Under the pieces are notes generated by a model. The model searched no databases and was not told where the DNA came from. It saw only the letters and a list, made by a program, of their open reading frames with translations. This document shows positions 22,691-33,872 of a stretch of 64,000 nucleotides of DNA, in pieces. The DNA is from Pontederia crassipes (Eukaryota > Streptophyta > Magnoliopsida > Commelinales > Pontederiaceae), in the NCBI GenBank assembly GCA_030549335.1, contig CM060195.1, positions 24,432,874 to 24,496,873 on the forward strand, written 5' to 3'. The translations under genes were made by a program, and so were the position numbers. Positions within the stretch are counted from its first letter, which is position 1. Every line of letters begins with the position of its first letter.

Positions 22691-23180
22691 GGGATTATCA
22701 TCACCCTTTGATTATCATTAGAACCTTCCATTTCATCTGATTTTGCCACCTGTCTCTGGTCCTCTTTTTGCTTTTGTGCTAACAAGAGATTCCTTTCTCA
22801 TTGCTTTTGGCAGCTGCCTGTGGTCCCCTCCTACTTTTCCAACAGGATTCTTTATCTTTTCTCCTTGATTTTGATCCTGTAACATTATGAACAGCAAGCA
22901 TCAAACTCTCCAAATGAAAACTAGATAAATAAAAACTAAATCAATATATTATCCAGCTCAAATGTGCAAACGTAGGATAATATTATGCTGAGAAGATAAA
23001 TGCATGTATATTAAGCATAATTTGATAAATATGAACATTTCAGGACTTTTATGCACATGAATTAAGATGGAAAATGAGTAGAAATTTAGTATGATCAGCT
23101 AGTGATCAAATGACAATAAATGTGGATCCAATGAAAATTCTTATATAAATCAAAATGTCAAAATTAAGGATAACAACAGG

Positions 23181-23330
23181 GATGGAGCTAGGCTTAGTTG
23201 GAAGGGGCCTTGACCCCTTGCAAATTTTTGAACATTAAGTAATAATACTTGTATTATTAGAAGGATTTTCTTTATAACATATAGATTCTTATATATTGGC
23301 CCCCATCAAGTTTTTTGCTCTACCTCCTTC
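23181..23330. mobile_element. Possible small foldback/MITE element
   Basis: GGATGGAGCTAGGC...GGGGCC at the left and GGCCCCC...CTACCTCCTTCTC at the right form a loose inverted pair about 150 bp apart, resembling a common class of short plant elements with GGAGC...GGGGCC ends. The TSD is unclear. Confidence 0.35.
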
Positions 23331-23389
23331 TCTAGATAACACCATGTATCTATGAAAAGGAAATAACCAATAATAATGAAAAATAACAT

Positions 23390-24130
23390 TCTAAGAGAAC
23401 TCCACATGTGCATTGCATCATCACGAACAACATCAGTCGTTGAGCTCATCCTTGATTGTTCTAATCACCGACAGAATCAATTTAGGGGAAAAATAATCCA
23501 TGAGTTTCACAAACCAATAGGTAAATAATAGTAATAATAAAAAAGCTTAAGTCAATGTAATCATAATCATCAATGAGATAAATCAATGGGAAGGAAATCA
23601 ATGTCATGCTTGAAAAGAATCAATGGAACATATCAATGCTATACTTTGAATATAATCAATGGAAATAATTCATATTGTGCTTTGATCAATATCAATGGAA
23701 TAAATCAAGTCATACTTCATTGGAATCAATGAATGAAACACTATGCAATACTCTTAGTGAAATCAATGTAATGATCATATAGTTCAATGCTCTGGATACA
23801 ATGTCATTAATGAATATTTTGATTACAATGAAGTGTCATGTACTTCATGAGGCTAGTGATTGTACACATCACGACAAGTGATCCTCACTGTATGTGAGGG
23901 TATTCTCTTTCATTAAACAATAGGAAGAAATCATGCAATGGAGGCATGTTTGTACCAATGCCCTAACAATGCAATGTGATGCGATGCAATGATCTCCCAT
24001 CAATCTGTAACATGGACATACAAGCTTTTATCTTTATTAATCAGTTAGGTTATCATCTTTGTCCAAATTGAGACTTCAGATTAATACTTTTCAACGCGAT
24101 GCTATGGGTCAGTATATTAGTAAAATTAGA
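23390..24130 (-). repeat. Possible Tekay-like LTR remnant
   Basis: The arrangement of short motifs (for example CATGAGTTTCACAAACCAATAGG) loosely parallels the U5/R part of the LTR at 29642-31791 on the same strand. No boundary is recognised. 24130-24394 holds nothing I can name. Confidence 0.3.
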
Positions 24131-24394
24131 TGAATCAACAATAAAATAATAATAGTCAATGGAGTTTGTTATATCTTTTTGTTTAGGTAAATTTTTAACT
24201 CCCTATATTTTGTTTTGGTTTTGGACCAGCGATGCCTTAAGAATCCAATTGATTAATAGCATTTATTTTGAATCTCTTAATATAATGTCTTATGTTGTTA
24301 TCTCTTATAGTAGTCGTGCATATATTTTATTTTTATATGAACAAGTTTCCAGGATAATAACATTAGGATTAAATGACAGTCCTACCTATCTAAA

Positions 24395-25089
24395 GGGTCG
24401 CGAACATCCTGCCTAGCCCTGGATTCGTCCGATTGAGATGCAACGACAGATATCTCAACTGTCGGTTTCTTCTCAGAAGTTGAAAAAAAATGGTTCTCTC
24501 TTTTTTCCCATCTGCATCTTGTTCTAGCTGAGCTCGCATTCTCCTATCTCTCCGTTTGTTGCCGAATCTCATGGCGCCACTCACAGTCGCTCGCTGCTTG
24601 GTGTAGAATAGGCGAGCAATGACGGTCAAGTGAACGATGGTGAGGCGAGCGACGAAGGGGCTCTCGGCGTCAGACGAACGATGGTCAAGCTCGTAGTAGG
24701 TAGGGGAGCGGTGGATAGGGAGAGATAGAGGGGCGATCGAGCACAAAGGAATGGCTCACAACACGGCTCTCGTCATTAGGAGAACAACGAGGCTCTTGTC
24801 GTAGTGGCTTTCAGTGTAGATGCTCAGCCTCAGGGCTCTTGGGATCAGGCTCAGTGTCGGGGATCTGACGGTCAGGGGAATGGTAGAAGTGGAATGGTAG
24901 AGTGGCTCACGGCTCACGACGGAGGAACGGCAAGGGAGCATCGAATGGCTCACCAGATTTTTTTCTCAAATTTTTTCTCAAATTTTGAGAAAAAACTAAT
25001 TGTTGAGACAAATGGGAGATCTGTCGCATCAATCGGATGGATCCGAAGACAGGCAGGATGTTCAGGATGTTTTGGCTAGGCAGACGACC
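24395..25089. mobile_element. Unclassified terminal-inverted-repeat element
   Basis: About 55 bases at the left (GAACATCCTGCCT, then GGATTCGTCCGATTGA and GACAGAT) are inverted at the right (about 25020-25089) with roughly three-quarters identity. The right arm has an extra internal duplication of the CATCCTG phrase. The outermost bases are GGGTCG and CGACC. No clean target duplication was found. The 690-bp body is moderately GC-rich without a recognisable transposase, so Mutator-like or other class cannot be decided. Confidence 0.5.
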
Positions 25090-25289
25090 ATTTAATCCAT
25101 AACATTATGAACAACAATTCATGAACAATAGGAGTATGTCATACCTGCATCAAGAACACTTTTGTTGTGGCGCAAAGCGTGGCTATACCCTGAACATGGT
25201 GTGGGGCTTATCTTTGGGGATAAGGCATGTGTCGGCGATCGCGGCAATCGTCTCTCTTGAATGGTCGACGTCAGTTCGGGGCCTACTCC

Positions 25290-25786
25290 ACTGGTCTAAC
25301 TAGAGCTTGTCTGACTGAAGCTTTAGCTTTACACTCAGCCTGATCTCTTTTCATGCGTGTAACCAATCTTACTGCCTGATCCAGATCATGGCAATCTTTT
25401 GATAGGATTGGGGCTCCTGCACCTTGGTTCCCTCACCCTTCTCTTCAGTGCTTTTGTTGTAGATTGTCTACAAATTTGTTGGCCCATGGTTCTCGATAAT
25501 GGGCAATTTTGCTCCAGTAGGATGAATTGGGTGTGATAATCAGCCATACACATGGATCCTTACTGTAGGAAATTCTGGATGCATTCATGCTCGGGTGTAT
25601 AGCGAACCTGAAATGCCTTTTGAAACTCAGCCCAAGGAATATCATCCTTTTCCTGGCCCCTAAACTTGGAGGCTCGCATGGTCTTCTACCAGTCCATTGT
25701 AATCTCAATAAACATATGTGTAGCATACAAGACCTTACACCCATCAGTGCAGCTCATGAGTTTGAAGATGCGCTCCATCATGTCCA
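25290..25786 (-). pseudogene. Gag of Tekay-like element G, second part
   Basis: On the minus strand, beginning at the edge of the solo LTR, the frame reads DMMERIFKLMSCTDGCKV, YATHMFIEI, then a stop after MDW, and PWAEFQKAFQVRYTPEHE. This is the central gag of chromoviruses (family pattern: W...I-E-K-I-F, C-T-D, K-V, A-T-H-M-L, W-W, W..F...F). Several stops and decay beyond about 25290 end it. The first part of the same gag is on the other side of the inserted LTR at 29106-29454. Confidence 0.75.
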
Positions 25787-26458
25787 TGATAGTGATATTT
25801 GGGTTTTCTAGTGATAACTTGCTAAAATTTAAGAAAATGTCAATTTTTCATTTTTTGGTCTCCCAACTCACTAGCTGCAAGTGCACAGGTAAGTTGTAGT
25901 AGACTCAGGTTGTCGTATCCATAAGAATTTGAAGTCTAAAACACCCTAAAACAATCTAGATTAGTTCTACTTAAGTGGCTAAAAATATATTTTTAATGAA
26001 TAGTGAAAACATATTTTTTTATAGAAAGTGAAATGATAACTGGTTTTTGGGTTTTGGAAATTTATCAAAATTGAATTATAAATGCTAGAATGAAGTCTAA
26101 AAAGGTTTAACTATCTATGAGGAAGGTTCTTCTAGGATTTGGGGTTCATCTAAATTAATTAAGGATGGAATGGAATAAGTTATCACTAAATGTCCAACTT
26201 TTTATTCAACTTGAAAATAGCTGTTCTCACAGCTCAATTGGCTTCTAACTAAGCAATATATGATTATATAATTGTTAGCTAGGTTGAATCAAAAGAGGAT
26301 CCTCACTGAAAATCAAGTTATCATTGGGCTCAAAAGAAAGTTCAATGCTGATTTTTTGCAATTCAAGGAAGTTTGGAATGATAACTTGCATTTGCAATCA
26401 TAAAAAGATGGAATCATTCCAATCAACCAAACCAGGATAAAATATACTCAATAATGGT

Positions 26459-27720
26459 GCTTGTGTTCCATGATTCATCTCTGAATTCAAGGGAGATTCA
26501 AAATCAACCTCTCGGTTGCAAAGTAAATTGAAATCCACACAAACACACTCAATTGGAAATGCAAAACATATGGTCACATGAGTTCACAATTTCCATTGCT
26601 CCTTGGCCAATCTCTGGATCTCAAGGAAGCCCTTAAGACTACCTCTCAGTAGTGGATTAATATGAGGGTTGACAATGCAAATCAGAAGTTAGAAAAATGA
26701 GAAAACAGAAATCAACATTTCAGGAAAATCAGCAATGTGAATTGATGGAATTCAAGTTTGTCAAATGCCCCTTGACCCATCTCTGGACTGCAAGGGATTC
26801 CTAGAGTACACCTCTCAGTAATTTGAATAAAATAGGGATTAACAATTGGCAAATCAGATTCCAAACAATCAGAAAATAGAATTTAGAATCAAACTAAGAA
26901 TTAGATTTTGGAAAAATCAGATTTGAATTCTGAATTGTCAAAGATCTTGATTCATTTCTGAATAAGATCAGGGCATATATTAGCCTCTCAACTATTCAAT
27001 TAATCCAATCATTGATGACAATCAGATCCAAAAGCCCAGAAAATCAGATTTTGGAATTCAGGAAACCAAAAAATCAGCAACTCATTCAAATCAGGAAAAA
27101 CCAAATCAGAGTTGAATCATGGGAATGTCAAAGCTTCTCAATTCATTTCTGAACAAGATTGGGATAGATGTTAACCTCTGAGTTGTTCAATTAATTCAAT
27201 CCCCAATGACAATCAGATTTAAACAGCCCAGGAAAATCAGAAATCAGATTGTTCAAAAATTAGGAAACAGAAAATCAGCAACAATTACAAATTAGAACCT
27301 TAGGAATGTCATTGCATCTTGATCATTTCTGAACTAGAATGGAACCATAAGATAACTTCTCAGTTGTCAAAACAATTGTGGCTCCACAATGACAAAACAG
27401 ATTCTAAGAATTCAGAAATAAGGAAGGCATTCAGAATTCAGATTTCAAAAAGTAGAAATCAGTGGAAAATCTGGTTTGAGTCAAATGATTGCCCAAACAA
27501 TCTTGATTCATTTCTGAACAAGATAGGGACAATACCAACATCCCAAAGACTCAATTAATCAGGTTGAGAGTGACAAACAGATTCTGCAGTTCAGGAAATC
27601 AGATTCAGAAAAAACAGGAAATCATATTTTCAGGAAACCAAATTCAGAAATCAGATTTGCAACTAAATGGAATCCAGAAATCTGACTTTATCTCTTAATG
27701 CATTCTGAAGGGTGATTAGA
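26459..27720 (-). repeat. Hairpin subrepeat array in solo LTR, about eight copies
   Basis: Units of about 140-200 bp start near 26459, 26600, 26768, 26943, 27131, 27316, 27497 and 27690. The first hairpin has outer arms that change together (CCTTG/CAAGG at 26601, CCCTTG/CAAGGG at 26769, GATCTT/AAGATC at 26943, ATCTT/AAGAT at 27500) and inner arms TTCA/TGAA or CCA/TGG. The second hairpin has arms CAACC/GGTTG (26505-26518), CTACC/AGTAG (26639-26652), TAGCC/AACTA (26981-26994) and ATAACT/AGTTGT (27352-27367). Loops are TCTC/TTTC on plus, that is GAGA/GAAA in the sense transcript. The last copy is weak. Confidence 0.7.
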
Positions 27721-28060
27721 TCAAATAACACATCTCAATCATGGTTTACAATGGATCTAATGATAACATGAATCAGTGCAGAAAAGTTCTAAAATCTGAA
27801 AACCAGAATTGATTTCAGTGCAGGATTACAAATCAGTCCATATCCATCCAAAACTAATCTAAACTACTACCCTATCCTAGAAGAAATGGAGTTTAGCTCC
27901 TCATAATTACAAGATTTGACATCAAATGGGATAAGAAACAGATACAATTCATGGCTGCTTGAAGCTTCTCGGCCAGCAGCAGCAATCCAGCAGCAACCTC
28001 CTTGCTTGCCTTCAAACCCTTGAATGACCAGCCCCCCCTCTTCCTCCAGAAAAATCCAGC

Positions 28061-28067
28061 TTTTATA
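28061..28067 (-). promoter_or_regulatory. TATA box of the solo LTR
   Basis: TATAAAA on the minus strand, with the hairpin array downstream and the TGATAACTT motif cluster upstream. This divides the LTR into U3 and R-U5. Confidence 0.65.
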
Positions 28068-28384
28068 TCACTCCTTTTCACCCTTTGATCAGCATCTAAA
28101 TGTTCTAATCCTCCTGATTAAGCCACCTGTCCATCTGCAAAAATTCTAGCAGTGACAGCTTTTTGGACAGCCAAAAAGCTAGTGGTCCCCCCTCCTTTTT
28201 CTTCCTTTTAGCCACCTTTTCTTCTTGCTACAAAAATCCAAACAGCAAGCATCAAAGCTCTTGAATTGTATTTTGACAAATAAGGATTAGGATAATGCTG
28301 ATAACTAGTTCAAATATCAGATGGGATTGAGTGTTGTGCAAGAATAAAAACTTATATCGATATGAATGAATTCAAGGGCCCGGA

Positions 28385-28905
28385 ATGATAACTTTATGGA
28401 AATTTTGGAAAATGTCCTAATATGGGTGGTTCAAAACATTTCAGGCATCAAATTGATTAGAGTGACAAGTGAGAGAGGTCAGAAATCAAATATGAATGAG
28501 ATTCCTAAAAGTGATAACTTGAGTGCCCCAAAAATGATAACTTATATGACTTAAAAATGATAACTTGTGATAACTTGAGTTTTGATTATCCAAATGTGAT
28601 GAAATTTGACCAGCAATGAGTTAAAACAATAATAAGATGATTGCTTAAGGTCCTTGTGCAGAATTAATGGTTTTGCATGTCAAAATGACAGAATTGCCCT
28701 TTAACGATAACTTGGCACTTGAAAAATGATAACTTGTTCAAATGGACTTAAAACTTTGCACAAGTTGAGATGTAACTATCCAAATATGATTTATACATGA
28801 TAATGATGGATTTAGGGCAAGAAAACCATTGAAAATAAATTCATTCAAAATAATGATAACTTGCACTTAGGAATGATAACTTGTCCTCAAAATGATAACT
28901 TGGCA
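28385..28905 (-). repeat. TGATAACTTG motif cluster in U3
   Basis: About ten copies of (A)ATGATAACTT(G) occur, all in the same orientation, irregularly spaced from 20 to 140 bases and upstream of the TATA box. In sense the motif reads CAAGTTATCA. A similar cluster of about eleven is in solo LTR B (44155-44695). Confidence 0.85.
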
Positions 28906-29105
28906 TAGAATTTAAATATTAATGGATTTTGGCATTTCAGAACCTCTATGCACATGGAATTAAGTATGAAATGAGGAATATCAACTAGTTATCACAATGT
29001 TTGCATTCCAAGTATAATTGGCCCAAAAATAGGCAAAAGTGAGACTCGATATGTATGAATTGCATCTAAAATGGGTTAAATCATATAGTGATCAGCAAGT
29101 GATCA

Positions 29106-29454
29106 GTCCATCCATCATTTTGCCTTGAAGAAATCTTCTTTGCCATCATACTTCATAGATGTAACTTCTAGAAAGTCTGGATAGTATCGTGCCTCATGTC
29201 ATGCGCTCTTTGAGCATTACATCGTGGCGGTGGCTGGCCCCAGTCTGACTACCCTTGAGTGGGGCAGACTCATCAAAGTACTCCTCCTGTGACTAAGCTC
29301 TCGCACCACGGCCTCGACCACGACCACATCGATGGCCTCGCTGTGCCAATGTCTGAGACTTATCGAGCGGGCCTCCTAGATCCCCTTGTGCGTTAGGAGC
29401 TATCTGGGCAGATCTGGCTTCTTGCTCCTGAATCCTCTCTGATCGTTTAGACAT
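29106..29454 (-). pseudogene. Gag of Tekay-like element G, first part
   Basis: The minus-strand ATG at 29454 opens MSKRSERIQEQEARSAQ and continues to an arginine-glycine run (GHRCGRGRGRGARA), followed by a stop. The same frame goes on with SQEEYFDESAPLKG and stops again. It lies 170 bases downstream of the PBS, the expected place for gag. The solo LTR insertion separates it from 25290-25786. Confidence 0.7.
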
Positions 29455-29625
29455 GCTTATCTTTTAACAATGAAAAAAGAACAATACATCAATGATCAAT
29501 ACGATGCAATAAACATGAACTTTACTTACTATTCTTTTCGGTGGAGGGTGTGGCGACTGTTCATCGATAGCACATGAACTGTTATGATATTATAGAATGA
29601 GACGTCAAAAGAGTCATAATATTAG

Positions 29626-29637
29626 GCTCTGATACCA
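29626..29637 (-). other. Primer-binding site, initiator tRNA-Met
   Basis: The minus strand reads TGGTATCAGAGC, the classic complement to the 3' end of plant initiator tRNA-Met, four bases from the LTR edge at 29642. Confidence 0.9.
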
Positions 29638-29641
29638 TAAG

Positions 29642-31791
29642 TGTAACGCCCCAAAATTCCCAATACCATGTGGCGAAGACCAACATGAAGACACTACAAA
29701 CAATATGATATTGAACATAATATTGACCAAGACTTAGTAAAGAATCAAAACACATCAGCAAAAGAGAGAATAGAAATAAAGGGAAAATGCGGGAAATGAC
29801 ATTAATAGCAGAAGTCAAAAAGTTACTAGATGGTCTCAAATTAAAAATGTGATAATGACTACATCAGAGTTCATAAATGCGAAATATAAGGAAAAGTAAA
29901 TAATTAGGCCCTTCAGTTCATGTGTTTTATTGTCACCTGAGTAGCACACTAACTCAACCCTGACGTGTGAAAATCAAAAATAAGAGAGGCAATTCTCTCG
30001 TAAGCTTTACAACCTATAATGGGAAACCAATAACAATATAAAATGCATAATTCCAATTAGGATAAATCAGAAGATAAAGATCAATACTTATCTTGGTTAG
30101 GAACATAAGCATGAGGATTATCAATTATCAGGAGTAGGAGGAAATCAAGAAATAACAATGATCAATGTAATCAAGTGATACATGATAGACTTGGAATCAC
30201 TAACATACTTGGTAATCATGATAACATATGATATCGATAACTTATTTCGGTTTTCATATTTGTTGCTTAACAATGCTTCTTAATCTTATAATATGGTTAA
30301 CAATCAGGTGACTTTGAGGTGCCTTTACATTTCATCATCCTTTACTTATCATAGGATGGGTTCTTGTTTTCTTATAGAGTACACCGAGTGAAACGATTGT
30401 GTGATCAATGATCAAGCCATGACCAAGGAGCGACCCTCCATGAAAGCACTTGGTATAGACTGGCAACCCAGTGATTATCTTCCATCTTAATTATCACATT
30501 AACCATTTTACCCTTTTACATTTCAATGTTCAATGACAATGAGAAATCAATGATTCGGTTGTGGGAATAATCACATGACGGTAACATAAAGATTCTGGTC
30601 ATATATCAAGCAAAATCAGATCAGGTAAGAATCATATCAGTACTTGGTTAAAATAAGAAAGTTCCAAGTCAAAATCATAATCAAAGGAGAGAATAAAACA
30701 CAGTTTCAAATAGCCACAACCTGGGCCGGGTTCATAACAAAAACCCGGGCTGAGTGTGAAATGCACCCAGGCTAGATTTGTGGAAAGCGTCGCATGATGT
30801 TGGGTCGACACGGGACAAAACTCGGGACAAATTTAGTGGAACTCAAGTTGGGTGGAAAAAATGTCGAGAATTCGGCTGCTCCTTCGTTCACTAACTCGGG
30901 CCGGGTACATCGCAATCCGGGCCAGGTTCTTATATTTTCCAGCATGTCGAAGGTTTTACAAGATGACAATCCTATTATTTTACAAGCACATATTAAGCAC
31001 AATATAAACAGAAGGTAAATCACAGATCGATGCACTACATATACAGCGGTCATCATAGCGGATCAAACACGAATAATAAGATTCCTACATACAACAAATC
31101 ATAATACAACACTGACAACAAGTAGAGCAATTATCATATTCATTCTCATGTCGGTTTACATGCTATTCATGGTTAGGACATGACCGGACATGACCGAATC
31201 ACACAAGGGTTCAGATCTAATCGACTTAGAGTTATGCAAGGTGATTTCAGGATCACCCACCTCTTTTCTGCAGATTTTCTTCTTTAATCTGTCTGAATCA
31301 GATGTGGACGCATCCTCCTCACTGTCCTTGCACCTGCTCTCTCTCCCCTTGGTGTTCGCCTCCTGTAATCCAGTCAAGAACATTCAGAAAACCTGCTATG
31401 GATTGTTGTACTGAGGGGTGTGTGTGAGAGAGAGGGAGGAAGGAATTGGTTGATTTTCATGATGTGCGGTCGAACCTGTCAGATTGTCCCGAGATGGTGT
31501 CATGCACTTAAACGAAGATCAGGGGGGAGTTCGAGAGGTTGAGGAAAGACATGGGATTAATGAGTGGTTTGTTTTTGTCTATTAATCATCCTCTCTCCTA
31601 ATCAAATCCAATAGAATAAATGTGACAGTTTTATTCCCTCAGATTTTATGGTTGTAATCAAATCTCCATATGATTTTTTAATCTTCCGTTTCTGTTGGGA
31701 TAAGGATTGATTATCTACAGCTCTATCTGCCGAGCCTTTATTCAGATTTTGATTTTTGATTTGATTTTGTTTTTTTTCTCTAGGTGTTACG
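29642..31791 (-). repeat. 5' LTR of Tekay-like element G
   Basis: On the plus strand it starts TGTAACGCCCC next to the PBS and ends AGGTGTTAC(G). The mirror-image ends match the TGTAACAACCC...GCGTTACA structure of the LTR at 3083-5306, and both share a CCGGG-rich middle (here 30720-30945). The last base differs from the expected A. Downstream pol is not in the window, as the element is lost below about 25290. ORFs inside are not credible genes. Confidence 0.8.
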
Positions 31792-32435
31792 GAAGAAGTA
31801 GAAGAGTTGCTCGTTTCAGTGCTTTTGAGGAGGTCTTCATTCACGTCGCTAAGAAGTTGCTTAAACAGATGCAACTTGCTGCGTTCTTCTTGCTTAAATG
31901 GAAGGAAGCCAAATTGTTAATTCATTCGGAGTCTTCTCCATCTTTTTTGCATGTTTTGGAACTTGTTGCATATTCACGCCTTACGATATTATTTCATTGT
32001 TGCCACTTTGTTTGTATTACATTATTGGGAATATGTTTTCATAATTTTAGAATTCATCCCATAACATTTTAATTTTTTAAAAATAAAATATTATGTTATT
32101 TTCCTCTTTTTCATCTTTTACCATTTCTTTTAATTTTATTTATAATTTAACCATATATTAATATTTTATTATTTTTGTTGTAATAACAATATTAAATGTC
32201 AAGTATTTATAATAAAATAATTTCATTATAATATATTTAAAAGTTATTCTTTTTACACTAAGAGTACGACAAGAATATTATAGTCTTCTGAACAACTTTT
32301 ATTATTCCCTAAAACCTATTCTTCATCCAAACGGCCCCTAAATGTCTTCGTGAAGGCATCGCAACAGTTCCACATGGTTCATCCAAACAGGAGGCATGAA
32401 ATTAAAGCTATTCCAAATAGGCAGCGGTAGATATT
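31792..32435. other. No gene recognised
   Basis: AT-rich sequence. 31995-32385 shares short phrases with 9055-9350. The text CCAAACGGCCCCTAA near 32326-32340 looks like one end of a MITE, but no partner end was found. Confidence 0.4.
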
Positions 32436-32517
32436 ACACGAGGTGAGAACTTTACTATATACATATCAATTATCATTAGTTTATTAGTATTACACTAATG
32501 ATTTATTCTTTACCAAG

Positions 32518-33872
32518 GCTCGTCGATTATGTCGAACCTTCTCAACCTATCCCACGATAATGGGGTGGTCACCATCAAAGACATTGCTTCGTTGTAAGTT
32601 AAATAAGTTTTATAAATTTTATTATAGTTTTTCTTATAATTATAAAATTAATTCTTCTTCATAAATTGCAGGACCACTTTCATACCCGCTTCTACCATGA
32701 GGGATGTCAGTTCTCTTGTCCTTAACCACTTGCTTGAAGGGACATGATTGTGGAAAGAGGTCCCAATTGAAGTGAGGGACAACGTCTTTCACGCATTTAC
32801 CATATGATATTTTTGCATTAGATAATTTATTTTATATTATTTTTAAATTATTAACAATCATAATCTTTTTTATCAAGTAAATCAGTTTCATCATGAGCTC
32901 AGTTTAGGGACAATTTGGAAATGCTTCGAGGATGTGGCTGAGAAATGCCTCTGAAATCATCTATATAAGTTTCACAAGATCATCACATCCGCAAGCCCCA
33001 GTTTGGAGCAAGGCATACAGAGATGCCCAAGGCATATTAGGCACCAAGTTTGGGAAACATTACGTAGGAAGTGGTAGGTAAGTTTACATTTGAATTATTT
33101 TTACTTTTGTAATTTTAGAAAGTCTCTATATTTCATGTCTTATTTAGGATGAATGAAGATTGACAGAGAACGTCTAAAAAAGCAAAAGTTAATAGCCACA
33201 TCCACATAGCCAGGTATTTTACGAGCATCGATGGCACACGATAATGTTGATACAAAAAGAATAATCAAACTTTTATCTTATACTTACCTATTTTTCAAAT
33301 TTTGAAACTTTGTTGCAGTTGAAAAAAGAAGGCGGTTCTGTCAATTTTCGCATGGTCTACGAGGCTATGCATAAGAGAAGACTTGGTCACACCCACTGCT
33401 CGTAGAGTTTTAGTAAATATCATCACATGTTTATTTGGTTGTTCTCATTAGTATAAATTATTTTTCAAATGTGCAATGTTTAAATGTTTTATGATGCGTA
33501 GGAGAGGATCCTACTACTCCGCCACAGGTAATGTATCTTGAAAATGATTTATATTTTTAACGTTATATAACACTTTATATGGTTACATGATTTTTATTGT
33601 TATATAAGATATATGCTTTTAATGTTATATAATTTATATGATTTTTAATGCTTATATGGTTATATATTTTTTCTATTTTTCTAGATGACATTGGTATTTG
33701 GGAGGAGGTCACTGGCACGACATGAGGAGGATACCTGAGGGGCCTAGGAACAGTCACTCAGGTTCCTAGGAGGAGTGGAGGATATGTAGGTTGGCCATCT
33801 ACTCCAAGTTCAGTAGACATTGGACAGTATCAGGGACTTATTTGAAAGCAGCTTTCGCAACATCTGACTCCA
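32518..33872 (+). pseudogene. TNPA/Ptta-type transposase remnant, 5' part
   Basis: Exon-like blocks match the gene at 19687-21235 in the same order: text for DNGVVTI before a GTAAGT donor, then FIPASTMRDVSSLVLNHL, QFHHELSLGTIWKCFEDV, SLEQGIQRCPRHIRHQVWE, a shortened WQ-K-S-E-K-A block, then FRMVYEAMHKR and DIGIWEEVTGTT followed by GYLRGLGT. Stops and frameshifts are frequent. The tail of the gene is displaced beyond the nested element (35034-35155). Confidence 0.75.

Larger units (their letters stand above)
11166..23108 (-). mobile_element. Non-autonomous Athila-like LTR element A
   Basis: On the minus strand, the element runs from a 5' LTR (23108 to 14631, interrupted by a CACTA element) through a perfect tRNA-Asp primer-binding site, a 3.4-kb interior with little coding capacity, and a polypurine tract at 11261-11274. 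The last 95 bases belong to its 3' LTR, which is cut off by the small CACTA element and older sequence. There is no RT, integrase or protease, so it must have relied on a partner such as element B, which has the same LTR ends, PBS and PPT. Confidence 0.8.
14631..23108 (-). repeat. 5' LTR of element A, split by CACTA
   Basis: With the CACTA element and one TSD copy removed, the LTR is about 1.6 kb. On the plus strand it starts TGATGTGAATTG and ends GATCAGCTAGTGATCA (TG...CA). A TATA-like TATTTAAA lies at 22683-22690 on the minus strand. Downstream of it are three copies of a subrepeat with paired hairpins (21997-22365), then the CACTA insertion, then the conserved U5 end (14739-14800). Confidence 0.85.
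25787..29105 (-). repeat. Solo LTR of the A/B Athila-like family, TSD GTCCA
   Basis: On the plus strand the LTR starts TGATAGTGATATTT and ends GATCAGCAAGTGATCA, and is flanked on both sides by GTCCA (25782-25786 and 29106-29110). A solo LTR with a perfect 5-bp duplication results from LTR-LTR recombination of a full element. At 3319 bp it is the longest LTR of the family here, because it has about eight copies of the hairpin subrepeat (26440-27720) and about ten TGATAACTT motifs upstream of its TATA box. It sits inside the gag of element G. Confidence 0.93.

Noticed and set aside
26459-27720. Hammerhead ribozyme (retrozyme) as explanation for the LTR hairpins
   Set aside because: GAAA and CUGA words are present, but the CUGANGA box followed by stem II and GAAA in the correct order is not found. 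The GARA words sit in hairpin loops.
26459-27720. CRISPR-like array
   Set aside because: The units are long, diverged and within a plant LTR. There are no uniform short repeats or unique spacers.
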